A stretch of 64,000 bases of DNA from Plecoglossus altivelis (lineage: Eukaryota; Chordata; Actinopteri; Osmeriformes; Plecoglossidae), in assembly GCA_036571765.1 (NCBI GenBank), contig BROE01000020.1, forward strand, positions 596,497-660,496, written 5' to 3'. Positions 22,196 to 31,960 of the stretch are shown piece after piece. Position 1 is the first letter of the stretch. Every line of letters starts with the position of its first letter. The notes under the pieces are model-generated. The model was not told the origin of the DNA. It did no database searches and saw only the letters and a program-made list of their open reading frames with translations. The translations under genes were made by a program, and so were the position numbers.

Positions 22196-22615
22196 CAACC
22201 AGGAAGGTGGTCGATGAGGTGGCAAGTAACAACTAGGTCATTGTGTTTTGTGTATCGTGTATTGGAAAAGTCACTCAGCGGTTATATTATTTCACACTCA
22301 TCTGTACTTCTGTCTAGACAGCTCTAGAAAATGGGAATAAACTAGGTCTTAAACTAAGTGACACTGATTGCACTGTCTATCAACGGGCTCATAACAAACC
22401 AGGTGCTGACAACTCCTTCAGCCTTAAGGAGAACTACTGAACATTTGTATTTTTACCTAAAGCCAACTGAAAGAGGAATGTTATCATGCATGCATACGTA
22501 CGTATTAGTTCTCTAATAATGAAACGGTTTCAGTTATGTTTCAGGGTTTCCCTGATAATGTCTGCAACATGGATCAAAACCCTCAGCATAGTCCAGCGGT
22601 GTTTAAAGGTATGTG

Positions 22616-22980
22616 AGTCATCTCATTGGAGTGATGGAAGTCCAGCTCCCCCTTGTCATAGTCCAGCTGCACTCCGATGCTCTGGGGGTCTCCTCTGCAT
22701 CCTCTGAGGATCTTTTGAGCTCATCTCCTTCATCCACTTCAAATGCACCACTGTCCTGCATTCAAACCCATCTGCCATGTGTGGCTAGTGCATACATCCC
22801 CCTTCCCCTTCCTGTGCACAGTGAGTTTTTAGCTCCTCCCATGTTCCATGTAGGATGGTGTCCAACCTCCACCTCCCAGCTGTGCGTCCCTAAACTGAAG
22901 CCCTTAGAACCCAGAGCATTCCATTACTTCCAGAAGCTCTGTGGGTCATCAGGGAGCTGCTGCCATGTATTCTGACATGT
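22616..22980 (-). pseudogene. Broken B30.2 (PRY-SPRY) exon
   Basis: Read on the minus strand from 22980: QQLPDDPQSFWK, then TAA, then WNALGSKGFSLGTHSWEVEV and GHHPTWNMG (the LGSxGFxxGTHxWEVEV core of PRY-SPRY), followed after further frame changes by RGDPQSIGVQLDYDKGELDF near 22680-22625. These are the LPDxPxRF, LDP/WEV and VxLDYxxGxLxFY motifs of the B30.2 domain found in fish TRIM and NLR proteins. At least one stop and two frame shifts break it. It lies about 4.1 kb from the NLR linker exon but on the opposite strand, so it is not its direct continuation unless inverted. Confidence 0.85.
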
Positions 22981-24130
22981 CACTCTGGTCACATCAACAG
23001 ACCGTGAGAGACCAGCATGTGCATTGTTGGGGTCCAATACCACAGGAGGTGCTAAAAGCCAGAAGAATTGTACCCAAAAGAAACTCTACACCAGTAATAC
23101 AATACATGTTTGCTTTGATATGAATTGTTCAACTTGCTCACTAACTGCACACCTTGTGGTGAAAACTGGTATTGCTCTGTGCAACTGGAATGTGTTTTCA
23201 ATCTGCAGAGCTCCACACATTGTTCCATCAACCCATGTGAGTAAACGCTTAGGGTGCTCTGAGTGGTCTCCACAATTATACTGACTTTGCCAGCTGAGTT
23301 AGCAGATGTACATGACAGGTCGTGGATGTTTCCCCTGACAGTAATTCAAACCTTGTCACTATCTGGACCATCAAGATATCTGCTTTGTTGATGTCCTGGA
23401 AGGTGACATTCTCTTTCAGAAGTAGAAGTACTGCTGACACCAGAAGGCCTAGGTTCTTCTCATAGCTTGGTTGAAGCAAACCATTCAGGACTGGCAAGCT
23501 GTAGAACAGGAGCCGTGCTCACCACTCTGAGTCTGTCCAGGACTTGAACTCTGCAAGGGGTCTGGGTAGTCATGTTATTAGGTGTGGTGGCTTTATATCC
23601 TTGATCCTGTTGTTTCAGCATCCTCACATAGTAGAGTTAGCAGAGTTGATCACTACTGTTCAGAAGAAGCTTGGCAAGCTGTCTAATGACACAAAGTAAG
23701 ACAACATTCATCTAGTCTGGAACAAAGGCCACACTACATCAGAATAAGGCATGTTTATGAGTGCTGATGGACCTTCACTCCTCTTCCACTTGTTATTGGT
23801 GCTACTGCTTTCTATATATCTCTCAGTATTGTCTTTACCTCTGTGGTGGAAATGCTGACGATATTGTATACTTTGAATAGTCAAGATGCCGGCTTAATAC
23901 ATTCACCTTTAAGTCATTCACTCCCCTCTTGACCTTACTGAAACTAGTCACTGGCTGTCATCAATGAACAGAGAAGGTTAAATGGATGTGACACACCCAA
24001 GCTAAAGAGTGCAAAACCCCTCCTAAGGTTGCGAGTAAGTTGTAGAGTACCTTGTTTGACATGGATTCAACTTTCTTGAAAAGAAACTAACTGGCCGATC
24101 CACTCCCTCATCATCAGATGCTCAGTCTCA
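22981..24130. other. Unrecognised DNA
   Basis: No protein family or repeat is recognised. A minus-strand open frame at 23276-23497 (73 codons) has no recognisable motif. Confidence 0.45.
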
Positions 24131-24437
24131 CGGGAGTAGAGCCGCTGCTCCTCCATGTCGAGAGGAGCCAGCTGAGATGGCTCGAGCATCTGTTTCGGAT
24201 GCCTCCCGGAAGCCTCCCTCAGGAGGTGTTCTGGGCATGTCCCACCGTGAGGTGGCCCCGAGGGAGTACCAGGACATGCTTGAGGGACTATGTCTCTCGG
24301 CTGGCCTGCGAATGCCTCGGGATCCCCCCCAGAGGAGCTGGAGGAGGTGTGTGTGGAGAAGGAAGTCTGGGCCTCCCTGCTCAGACTGCTGCCCCTGCAA
24401 CCCGGCCCTGGATAAGAGGAAGAAAATGGATGGATGG
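24131..24437 (+). mobile_element. RTE/Rex3-type LINE, 5'-truncated 3' end
   Basis: About 300 bp matching 378-682 (VEPLLLHVERSQLRWLEHLF, RMPPGSLPQEVFWACPT, RLACECLGIPP), with a small frame change near the C-terminus, ending in ATGGATGGATGG at 24426-24437. Extreme 5' truncation is normal for LINE insertions. Confidence 0.88.
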
Positions 24438-24539
24438 ACTTTAATTACTGTGAACTGATGAAAAACGAAATCATGGCTGAATTAAGTTTAATTGTGTGCA
24501 AACTTCGGAAGTGATGGCCCTGTTAAAGTCTTTTCCAAC

Positions 24540-24750
24540 ACATGGTAGTCCAGGCACAAACAACTTGGACAGCCTCGTATTGAATAAAACAGCCAAATAT
24601 ATCGTTGCTCTGTTGTGTTAAATATTTAGTCAGCGTATAGCGAGTGGGATTTATCCCACTCTGTGGAAGGAGGGGAAAATTATTCCATTGATAAAGACAA
24701 TAGATTATCTTATAACGGGCATAACTGCAGACCTATAAGTATCCTAACCC
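24540..24750 (+). mobile_element. Decayed LINE reverse transcriptase fragment
   Basis: Frame with PGTNNLDSLVLNKTAKYIVA, a stop, then IASGIYPTLWKEGKIIPLIK and, in the next frame, NCRPISILTLL. This matches the RT block order PGxDxL... SGxxPxxWKxxKIxPLxK... NYRPISIL. The clade is undetermined. It ends where the tRNA-Leu-like repeat begins. Confidence 0.6.
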
Positions 24751-24945
24751 TTCTGGAGGCGTGGGTTTGAATCCCTCTTCGGACCACTGAATAGATCTTC
24801 CTTTGGCTAGGCAAAGTGCTTTTGATCCGCTGTATTAAACCGTTAGACTGGGGTTTTTTGGTTGCCATTCCCAAGTAACGTTGAGATTCCCAGCATGCTG
24901 ACCTAATGGAAAACGCTCAGGTGAAAACCTTACACGCTGCTTACC
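24751..24945 (+). repeat. tRNA-Leu-like repeat, copy 1 (SINE or decayed tRNA cluster)
   Basis: Starts with the 3' half of a tRNA-Leu-like sequence (TTCTGGAGGCGTGGGTTTGA ending the variable arm and T arm), followed by a body shared with the copy at 25246-25475 (CTTCCTTTGGCTAGGC..., GATTCCCAGCATGCTGACC..., ATGGAAAA). The 5' tRNA half is absent here. Confidence 0.6.
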
Positions 24946-25245
24946 GGTCTGTTAGAATCAAAAAAAGAGACATCCTACGTAAAACTGCCGTTTGATGGCT
25001 GCAAGAGGCTTTTTGTCATGCAACGCTTTGATGAGGCCCCACTCCTTCCAGAGTACTGTCGGAGATTTGGTTTTTGCCATGTAGCCCATAAATGAGTCCT
25101 GGCAACTGTCAGCTGGTCATTGGCAAATGGCAGTTGTCCTGCCATCATTTGCAGACTTTGCCCCGTGATCACTGCGGCACAGCCACACTTTGACTCCAGA
25201 TGGTGGTCACAGAGCCCGGATACCTCAGCATTGACATATGAATGG

Positions 25246-25327
25246 GTCAGAATGGCCGAGAGGCCCAAGGCACTGTGTTAAGGTCGCTGTGTCCTCTGGA
25301 GGCGTGGATTCGAATCCCACATCTACT
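25246..25327 (+). tRNA. tRNA-Leu(AAG)-like pseudogene
   Basis: 82 nt with GTCAGAATGGCCGAG at the 5' end, an A box, an anticodon loop TTAAGGT (25278-25284, anticodon AAG), a long variable arm CTCTGGAGGC and a B box GGATTCGAATCC. This is the layout of a type II tRNA-Leu. The anticodon stem has a T-T mismatch and the 3' acceptor strand (ATCTACT) no longer pairs well with GTCAGAA, so a functional tRNA is unlikely. Confidence 0.65.
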
Positions 25328-25475
25328 GGGTCTTCCTTTGGCTGGGTGAAGCCCTCCCAATCCTTTGCCTTCAATCGTTGCACTGGTGTTTTTCAGTTAC
25401 CATTCTCAAGTCAGTGTAACATTAAGATTCCAAGCAAGCTGACTGAATGGAAAAAGCCGTCTCCGAGCCGTTGTG
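25246..25475 (+). repeat. tRNA-Leu-like repeat, copy 2
   Basis: Begins with a full-length tRNA-Leu-like head (25246-25327), then the same body as copy 1. Head plus shared non-tRNA body is the layout of a tRNA-derived SINE; alternatively both are remnants of tandem tRNA gene units. Confidence 0.6.
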
Positions 25476-27124
25476 ACCCACAGACATGTTGTGTCAAACA
25501 TTCAAGATGCAGAAATGGAGTGAATTGTGTCCTACTCCTCATGCTGTATTCGAGTCGTTGCTGACCATACTCCAGACATCGCAAGGGTGGCAATCTAGAC
25601 AACAGGGTGGGTCACAACGCCCAGCAGAAAGTGCAAGGTACACAGACACCAAGCGTTATGGTTAAACAGGAGATGCTCCTTTCTACACCTGCAGATGTAG
25701 CTCCAATAATTGCCACTAATGAGAACAGTTTTTAAAGATGAGGCCTTGCCCTGTCCTTGAATGAGCGATTTAATGAAGCGATATTAAACCCGAAGGAAGA
25801 AATGTGAGAATTAGGTTAAACTGAAACCAGGGATATGGTGTATAATTTTATGAAATGCATGCTGAATATTGGCCAGCAATTGTGCCAAGTAAATACCAAG
25901 AAACAGGTTGCAGACATTTAAACGCTTCTGCACTTTAAAAATCTGTGAGGGGACTGAGCTCAAACAGCTTCGGCAACTTCTTATAAAACAAAATTGATGT
26001 CAATGAATAGGAGATGCAGTCTTTCGACAGCCCCTCCAATCATCAAGCAGAAGTCTGGAGTCCAGGCCAACCCACTCCTCCTTTCACCCCCAGAGATGCA
26101 TCTGTGCGCGCGACAAAATCACAGCATTTATCCAATGACCGTATAGTTTCGAAGCACTGAAAAAACTACTCGAAGCAGCCCCATTGAAGTCCATGAACAT
26201 TAGGCTTCAACACGGAAACAGGAATGTATGAGAAGAAAATCGAGTCAGTCAACCTGCTATATGTAGCTGTTTTTGTTGCGTTCTACCACATTTAAAATGT
26301 TAACACAATAGTAAATATTTGACCATTATTTGTTTGACATGTTAGGAAAAAAGCACCATTTTTGGATACTGTCATGTAAGGGCAGTATACAGGGCACTTC
26401 ATAACAGCCCCTCTTCCATTGAAAGTAAAGCCACAGGAACAGTCATGTTTAGACCATTGTAAGGGCACCTTAGAGGGGACTGCATCACATTTTCTTTACC
26501 ATAAGGGCACTCATGAACACATTATTGTATGGAGGGGCATCTCAAGGACATTTTCAAATATGAATGTCATTTAGTCTTGTTTACCACTCTAGAGGGCATT
26601 TGAGAAATGCTATTTAAACCCTCTGGAACCAGGCAGTCAGCCCCTGAGTCTTCCAGTGGGCCTGGATACAGTCTATTGCACCTATAAGACTGGGGGCACT
26701 AAAAGGAGATGCTGAAGTAATACAGAAGCATGTCAACATGTACGTTTCTTAAAACATTTTGAGCAATTAAATATAAAGTCCTTCATTTGTTTGTTTTTTC
26801 AAGAGGACCAAGAAAACTGATGACAATATTAAGGTATATTTTCAGAGCAAAGTATACTTTTATAATGTCCTGGCATAGCTCTCTTTGTAAACTTTCAGAG
26901 TCACCAACCTTGTTCAAGAATGTCCCACATGCAGGATACACAGAGATGCAGACAGCCTAAACAGAGGTCAAGGCTTGTCTGCAGTGAATGTGTTTGCTTA
27001 TATGAGACTCCAGAAGATAGTCTTGGCTTACCTGCTGTCTACTACCCTCCTGTCTACTATTTTAGTGGACAACTCTCCTTTCTACTACTTACTACTAAGG
27101 ACAAAAGGCTGAACTTGTGTGTTC
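25476..27124. other. Unrecognised DNA, GGGCA-rich in part
   Basis: No coding exon. 26380-26600 repeats the motif (A/G)GGGCA(C/T) many times at irregular spacing; the remainder is ordinary AT-rich DNA. Confidence 0.45.
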
Positions 27125-27190
27125 ACTATATGTATATCTATATCCATCTATATATATAGATATATATAGATCTATATATATATATATAAG
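27125..27190. repeat. (TA)n-type microsatellite
   Basis: TATA/GATATA/CTATA units directly before the restriction-endonuclease LINE. Confidence 0.9.
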
Positions 27191-28345
27191 ATATAACGAG
27201 AAGAGGTTACAAGGAAAACAGCAACTGCCATACCTCAAACGAATAAGTGAAGTCTTAAGAAGTCAGCTCAATGGCAAAAACAAGGCCCAGTCCATAAACA
27301 GCTACGCCCTGCCAGTGATCAGATACCCTGCAGGAATAATAAGTTGGCCAAAGGAAGGGATACAGACCACCAACGTTAAGACATTAAACCACCTCACCAT
27401 GCATGGAGCGTTTCATCCCAAATCCAGCACCCTGAGACTGTGCACTAGCCATTAGGTAGGTGGCCATGGACTAGTGAGTGTGAGAGCCGCTATCCAGGAT
27501 GAAACATCTAAGATCCGCAAGTACATCCAAGATAAGGCCCCAACAGATTGCTCAGTGAATGTCTCAGGCAATGGAGAACAGAGGAAGAGGTGCTGGATGG
27601 GGGACCATCATGGGAGGACAAACCCCTACATGGGATATACCACCGGAACATAACTGAAGTGGCTGATATCAAGAAATCCTACCAATGGCCGGACTGAAGG
27701 ACAGCTCAGAGGCACTCATTATGACTGCACAGGAGCGGGCCCTGAACACCAGAGCAATAGAGGCCCAGATCTACCACACCAGACAGGACCCATGGTGTAT
27801 GCTGTGCAAAAAGGCCCCTGAGACAATCCAGCACATAACTGCAGGATGTAAGATGCTGGCAAGGAAAGCATACATGGAGCGCCAAAAACAAGTGGCTGGC
27901 ATAGTGTACAGGAACATCTGCACAGAGTATGGACTGGAAGCCCCAAGGTCAAAGTGGGAAACACCTCCAAAGGTGGTAGGAAATGACCAAGCCAAGATCC
28001 TGTGGGACTTCCAGATTCAGACTGACAGAATGGTGATGGCGAACCAACCAGACATCGTGGTGGTGGACAAACAGCAGAGGAAAGCCGTTATTGTTGATGT
28101 GGCAATACGGAGTGATGGTAACATCAGAAAAAAGGAGCATGAGAAACTAGAGAAATACCAAAGGCTCAGAGAAAAGCTGGAGAAGGTTTGAAAGGTGAAG
28201 GCGACAGTGGTGCCCGTGGTCATCGGAGCACTTGGGGCAGTGACCCTCAAACTGGAGGAGTGGCTACAGCAGATCCCTGGAAGAACACCAGACATCTTGG
28301 TCCAGAAAAGTGCAGTACTGGGAACAACAAAGATACTGCGCTGAA
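27191..28345 (+). mobile_element. LINE with restriction-like endonuclease (Rex6/R4/R2-like), 5'-truncated
   Basis: Begins right after the (TA)n tract in the middle of the protein (LPYLKRISEVLRSQLNGKNK; INSYALPVIRYPAGIISWPK; MHGAFHPKSSTLRL), passes several frame shifts (27450-27690), continues in the intact C-terminal frame 27685-28191, and ends after VVPVVIGALGAVT and LVQKSAVLG near 28345. The C-terminal position of a CCHC knuckle and a PD-(D/E)xK nuclease defines LINEs that lack an APE domain. The exact clade is uncertain. Confidence 0.85.
27685..28191 (+). pseudogene. C-terminal domain of RLE-type LINE protein
   Basis: 168 codons. CCHC knuckle: CMLCKKAPETIQHITAGC (C-x2-C-x8-H-x4-C). Nuclease signature: QPDIVVVDKQQRKAVIVDVA, i.e. 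PD followed by D in the second strand, then a Lys/Glu-rich helix with KYQRLREKL. These residues cut target DNA in R2/R4-type LINEs. The TGA at 28189 is premature: the next codons (KVKATVVPVVIGALGAV) continue the family sequence. Confidence 0.85.
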
Positions 28346-29386
28346 CCCTCAAGCCCCCATCATTTTTTTGGAATAACAAAATCTATCTAGATAAACCATG
28401 CTGGGCCTGCTGAATCTCTACCTCTTCCATAGATACTGGTCAAGGAACCCTAACTTCTGTCTTTGCAGACCCTTGGTGCTGGTGGGATGAACGCTCTTTG
28501 TTTAATCTGAGCACCTTCATCTACAGAGTGTAAGAACGGATATGTCACAACTGGCATAACTGATCAAACTAGTCAAGGCACACTGTACAGTTTAAGCCTT
28601 AGTTCATGTCACTTAACCAATGGCTTTGAAAACACAAATACACCTGTAAATTAATTCATGCTGGGTCATATTGTGAGACAATGAGTCTGTACTAATGTTT
28701 TCTAATGTTTAACACGAATAGAACAAAAATGCCCTGTGGGCTGACATTCACTCGACGGAACTGTCTTTTGACTTTATGTTTCCTTCTGTTTGAAATAATT
28801 TGCAACACGTTAGTCTAGGTCAACTTCTATCTTGACATGGGGCACGATAGATTAACATGTAATGTATCCTTGATAAAGGGAGTGGATCAATATATTTTTA
28901 AATGATTTATATTCATTTTTGTTGGTGACCTGTGTCCTTTGGATTGAAACCATACTTGGGCAATAAAAGGTGACGTCAAAGAAGTTTGCAACGACACAAG
29001 AACAAACAAAAAAAACCCATGTTATAGAATCAATGTTGAATTGAAATTGTTTCAGTCTTACTCCCAGGTACACCCCCATAGTTTTTCAATTCATACAAAT
29101 CAATGGCACATACACTTTTTGGCATATTTTTAAATTTTTCAAGAAAAAGTAGATCCAATGCAAAACAATGACAATTATACTTCCCTATAGCATGCTGAAT
29201 GTGATATCAAGTATATGTCATATTATTGCTTTTTAAAAGACTTCATCCCTATTCAAGCCATCAAGCTATCACTTTTGACTATTAAATAATGGGTACAGTA
29301 TATGAAGTAAATTCGCGAATTATCTAACTACACTACAGTAGATGGCACCGAAATCTGTAGGTTCTAATAAGCCAGTGAACTGATCG
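28346..29386. other. Intergenic region upstream of zinc-finger gene 1
   Basis: No recognised repeat or exon. AT-rich. The promoter of the next gene is expected near its right end. Confidence 0.5.
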
Positions 29387-29417
29387 CCGGAACAGCTTGA
29401 GTTGCCTACATCCGGCT
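29387..29417 (+). promoter_or_regulatory. Paired ETS-like motifs upstream of zinc-finger gene 1
   Basis: CCGGAA at 29387-29392 and TCCGG (in ACATCCGGCT) at 29411-29415 lie about 100 and 80 bases before the ATG. Zinc-finger gene 2 has the same pair at exactly the same 24-base spacing (51164-51192), in a conserved block GCCAGTGAAC...CCGGAACAGC. ETS/GABP-type sites are common in TATA-less promoters. Function is inferred. Confidence 0.5.
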
Positions 29418-29489
29418 AGAAAGAAAGCGGTACAAGGAGAACTTTCTCGGGTCACAGTTTTTTTACTCTCCAAGTTTTTCATCACCAAA

Positions 29490-31960
29490 ATGTCTAGAAT
29501 AGAGGTGTTCAGGGAATTTATCACTCAGCGATTAACAACGGCCGCTTTGGAGATATTCGCGGCCGCTGAAAAGTCGTTTGCCGAGTTCGAAGAGGAGATT
29601 TGTCGTTCAAAGGATAAGAGCACGCGCCTGCAACGATTGTTGGACATTGTTACGCAGCCTGAGATCAAGCTTCACCGAACAGGTTCGATATTATTAATAA
29701 CTACAGTTGATTATTATCTGCTGTGTTTATATTAGAGCAATGTATTATTTGGTGTTGCATGGCGACAAGCGAACAAACGTTTAGTACGGTAGAGTTAAAA
29801 GACCATTTCAAAAGATAAGGTCTAGCTGTCGATGCTCACTCTCCAGTTTATATACTTTAATAATTGAACAGTAAAGTGTTTATGATTTAACCTACAGGCT
29901 ATATACATGAGCAATGAAAAACAAGCCTTTACATGGTGCAACTACTCATAGTAGGGAACGTTTTACCTTTGTCTTTCGATCTAATCACAACGATGTTAAC
30001 AAATCCAAAACTGAACTTTTTGCTCATTTTACACTGTGATAAAAAAACTCAATTGAGAGATTTCATGTACGTTACGATGTATGCTGATATTATTAGAACA
30101 TTGACTTTCGAAAACAGTAGTCAATGCTCGCTTGTTGACCGAGTCATTAGCGTAATTGGCCTTCGTTGGACGACATATACGACAAAGGTCTGTGATACAT
30201 CCGTTTTCAATCGTTAAAATTATAAGCATGCCTCACATATAACTGAACATGTTACGACTTATTGTTACAATATGTTACTAGTAAAGGACTCGTGGGCAAA
30301 AGCATCATTATATACCCGTAGTTTTAAGCCAGTGCTGCTCACTGTGACTCTGTACGCGACACGGTTGAGAACAACTTTGAATTCTACTACTGTTAAGGAA
30401 GCCAAACGGCTACAGTAAAATCTGGCCACTCCAATTACAAAGATCAAAATTCCCAGATGAGTTGTTGAACTAGTGAGCCAACCAGCCACTCAAATTAAAG
30501 TCAAGGCCTGTGTGAATACCATCCTATATGTGGCACTGAGGCTTTCCCATTTTAAGACATTTGTAATGGTCTGAGAATACTTTAGGGCATTTGCTACCAA
30601 CCTGACCTTCAATGCCACAGTCTAATGTCTTTCTGTTAATGGAGTTTTAAGGTATGTAAACAGAGAGGGCTTAAATGAACAGAAAAACATTTAAAATCGT
30701 ATGGAAATAAGTCGGGCACCTAACAGGAAAAAGCAGTCGAAAATTCAAGTTGTAATTGGTCTCTTTAGTTTTCAATCTAGGTTGCAGAATAATGAAGCAG
30801 GCCACATCTAATTGTTGTCTTGCCCCTAACCTCCAGATGTGCAGCATATCTCTCTTCTGGAGCCAAAACAGATTAGAGAGAAACAGGAGCCGTGGACCAG
30901 TCAGGAGGAAGAGCAGCTCCAAGGACTGCAGACTGAAACTACAGACTTCATGTTGACTTCTATCAGTGTGAAACACGACTCTGATCAGGAGGACTTTTCT
31001 GAATGCTCATATCTTGACCAAATTGTTAAAGTGGAAAAAAGAGAGGAAGACTCTTTACCCATCAACACAACTGAGAAGCAAATCAAGGCAGAACCTGATG
31101 AACAAGACTGTGCAGCACCAGAACCAGACATTGACTCTCCGCCCTTCTCTGTTGTCGCTCCAGACGTTCCTACAGCTCAGAGTTTGGAGGAGGAGGAACA
31201 TGGAGGAGTGCTGCTTTTCCAGATGAAAACACAAAACAATGAGGCTCCGCCAATGGAAAATATGCCACAGACACATCAGACAGGAAAAAGAATACATCAG
31301 TGTCAACAATGTGACAAAACTTTTAGTAGAAAAGCTGCTTTAGTTTTTCATACAAGGACACACACAGTAGATAAACCATATCAGTGTCAACACTGTCTCA
31401 AACGGTTTTCTCGGAAGAGAGATCTGGTTGACCACATAAGGACACACACAGGAGAGAAACCATATCAGTGTCAACACTGTCTCAAACGGTTTTCTCAGAA
31501 GAGCAATCTGGTTGACCACATGAGGACACACACAGGAGAGAAACCATATCAGTGTCAACACTGTAATAGACAGTTTACTCTGAAAACTAACTTGGTTGCG
31601 CACACGAGGATTCACACAGGGGAGAAACCATTTCAGTGTCAACAATGTAATAGACGGTTTGCTCTGAAAACTAACTTGGTTACGCACACGAGGAATCACA
31701 CAGGGGATAAGCCATTTCAGTGTCAACAATGTAGCAAACGGTTTGGCCTGAAGGGTCATCTGGTTGCGCACACAAGGATTCACACAGGGGAGAAACCGTA
31801 TCAGTGTCAACAGTGTAACAAACAGTTTAATCAGAAGAGTAATTTGGTTGGACACATGAGGACGCACACAGGAGAGAAACCTTATAAATGTCAGGAGTGT
31901 CGCAAAACCTTTTCCCAAAGTAGCGCTTTGTGTACCCACATGAAGACACACAGGAGATAA
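29490..31960 (+). CDS. C2H2 zinc-finger protein 1 (8 fingers), two coding exons
   Basis: join(29490..29682, 30837..31960), 438 residues. Exon 1 (193 nt) encodes MSRIEVFREFITQRLTTAAL and a Leu/Glu-rich helix (EIFAAAEKSFAEFEEEICRS), a short N-terminal module frequent in fish zinc-finger proteins that probably mediates association. Donor AACAG|GT and acceptor CTCCAG join in phase 1 (G+AT = Asp, DVQHISLLEP). Exon 2 has an acidic linker with ψKxE SUMO-type motifs (VKVE, IKAE) and then eight C2H2 fingers with TGEKP linkers. Predicted contact residues (-1,2,3,6): RAAF, RRDD, QSND, LTNA, LTNT, LGHA, QSNG, QSAT. A nuclear DNA-binding regulator is likely. The array ends abruptly at THRR by a dinucleotide loss; remains of a ninth finger follow. 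Start chosen as the ATG that matches the paralogue at 51274. Confidence 0.9.

Noticed and set aside
21022..22217. Open frames of 340-380 codons across the gap
   Set aside because: Almost all codons are N.
22555..22612. Possible + strand NLR exon beginning MDQNPQHSPAVFKG
   Set aside because: Has GT after AAAG and an ATG, but no recognisable family motif and no second copy; too short to support.
25246..25327. Functional tRNA-Leu gene
   Set aside because: Poor acceptor-stem pairing and an anticodon-stem mismatch, plus a second partial copy with the same downstream body, favour a SINE head or pseudogene.
31340..31951. 203-codon minus-strand open frame (similar ones at 55333-55969)
   Set aside because: Antisense of the C2H2 finger repeats; the periodic CVCPHV-like pattern mirrors the linkers.
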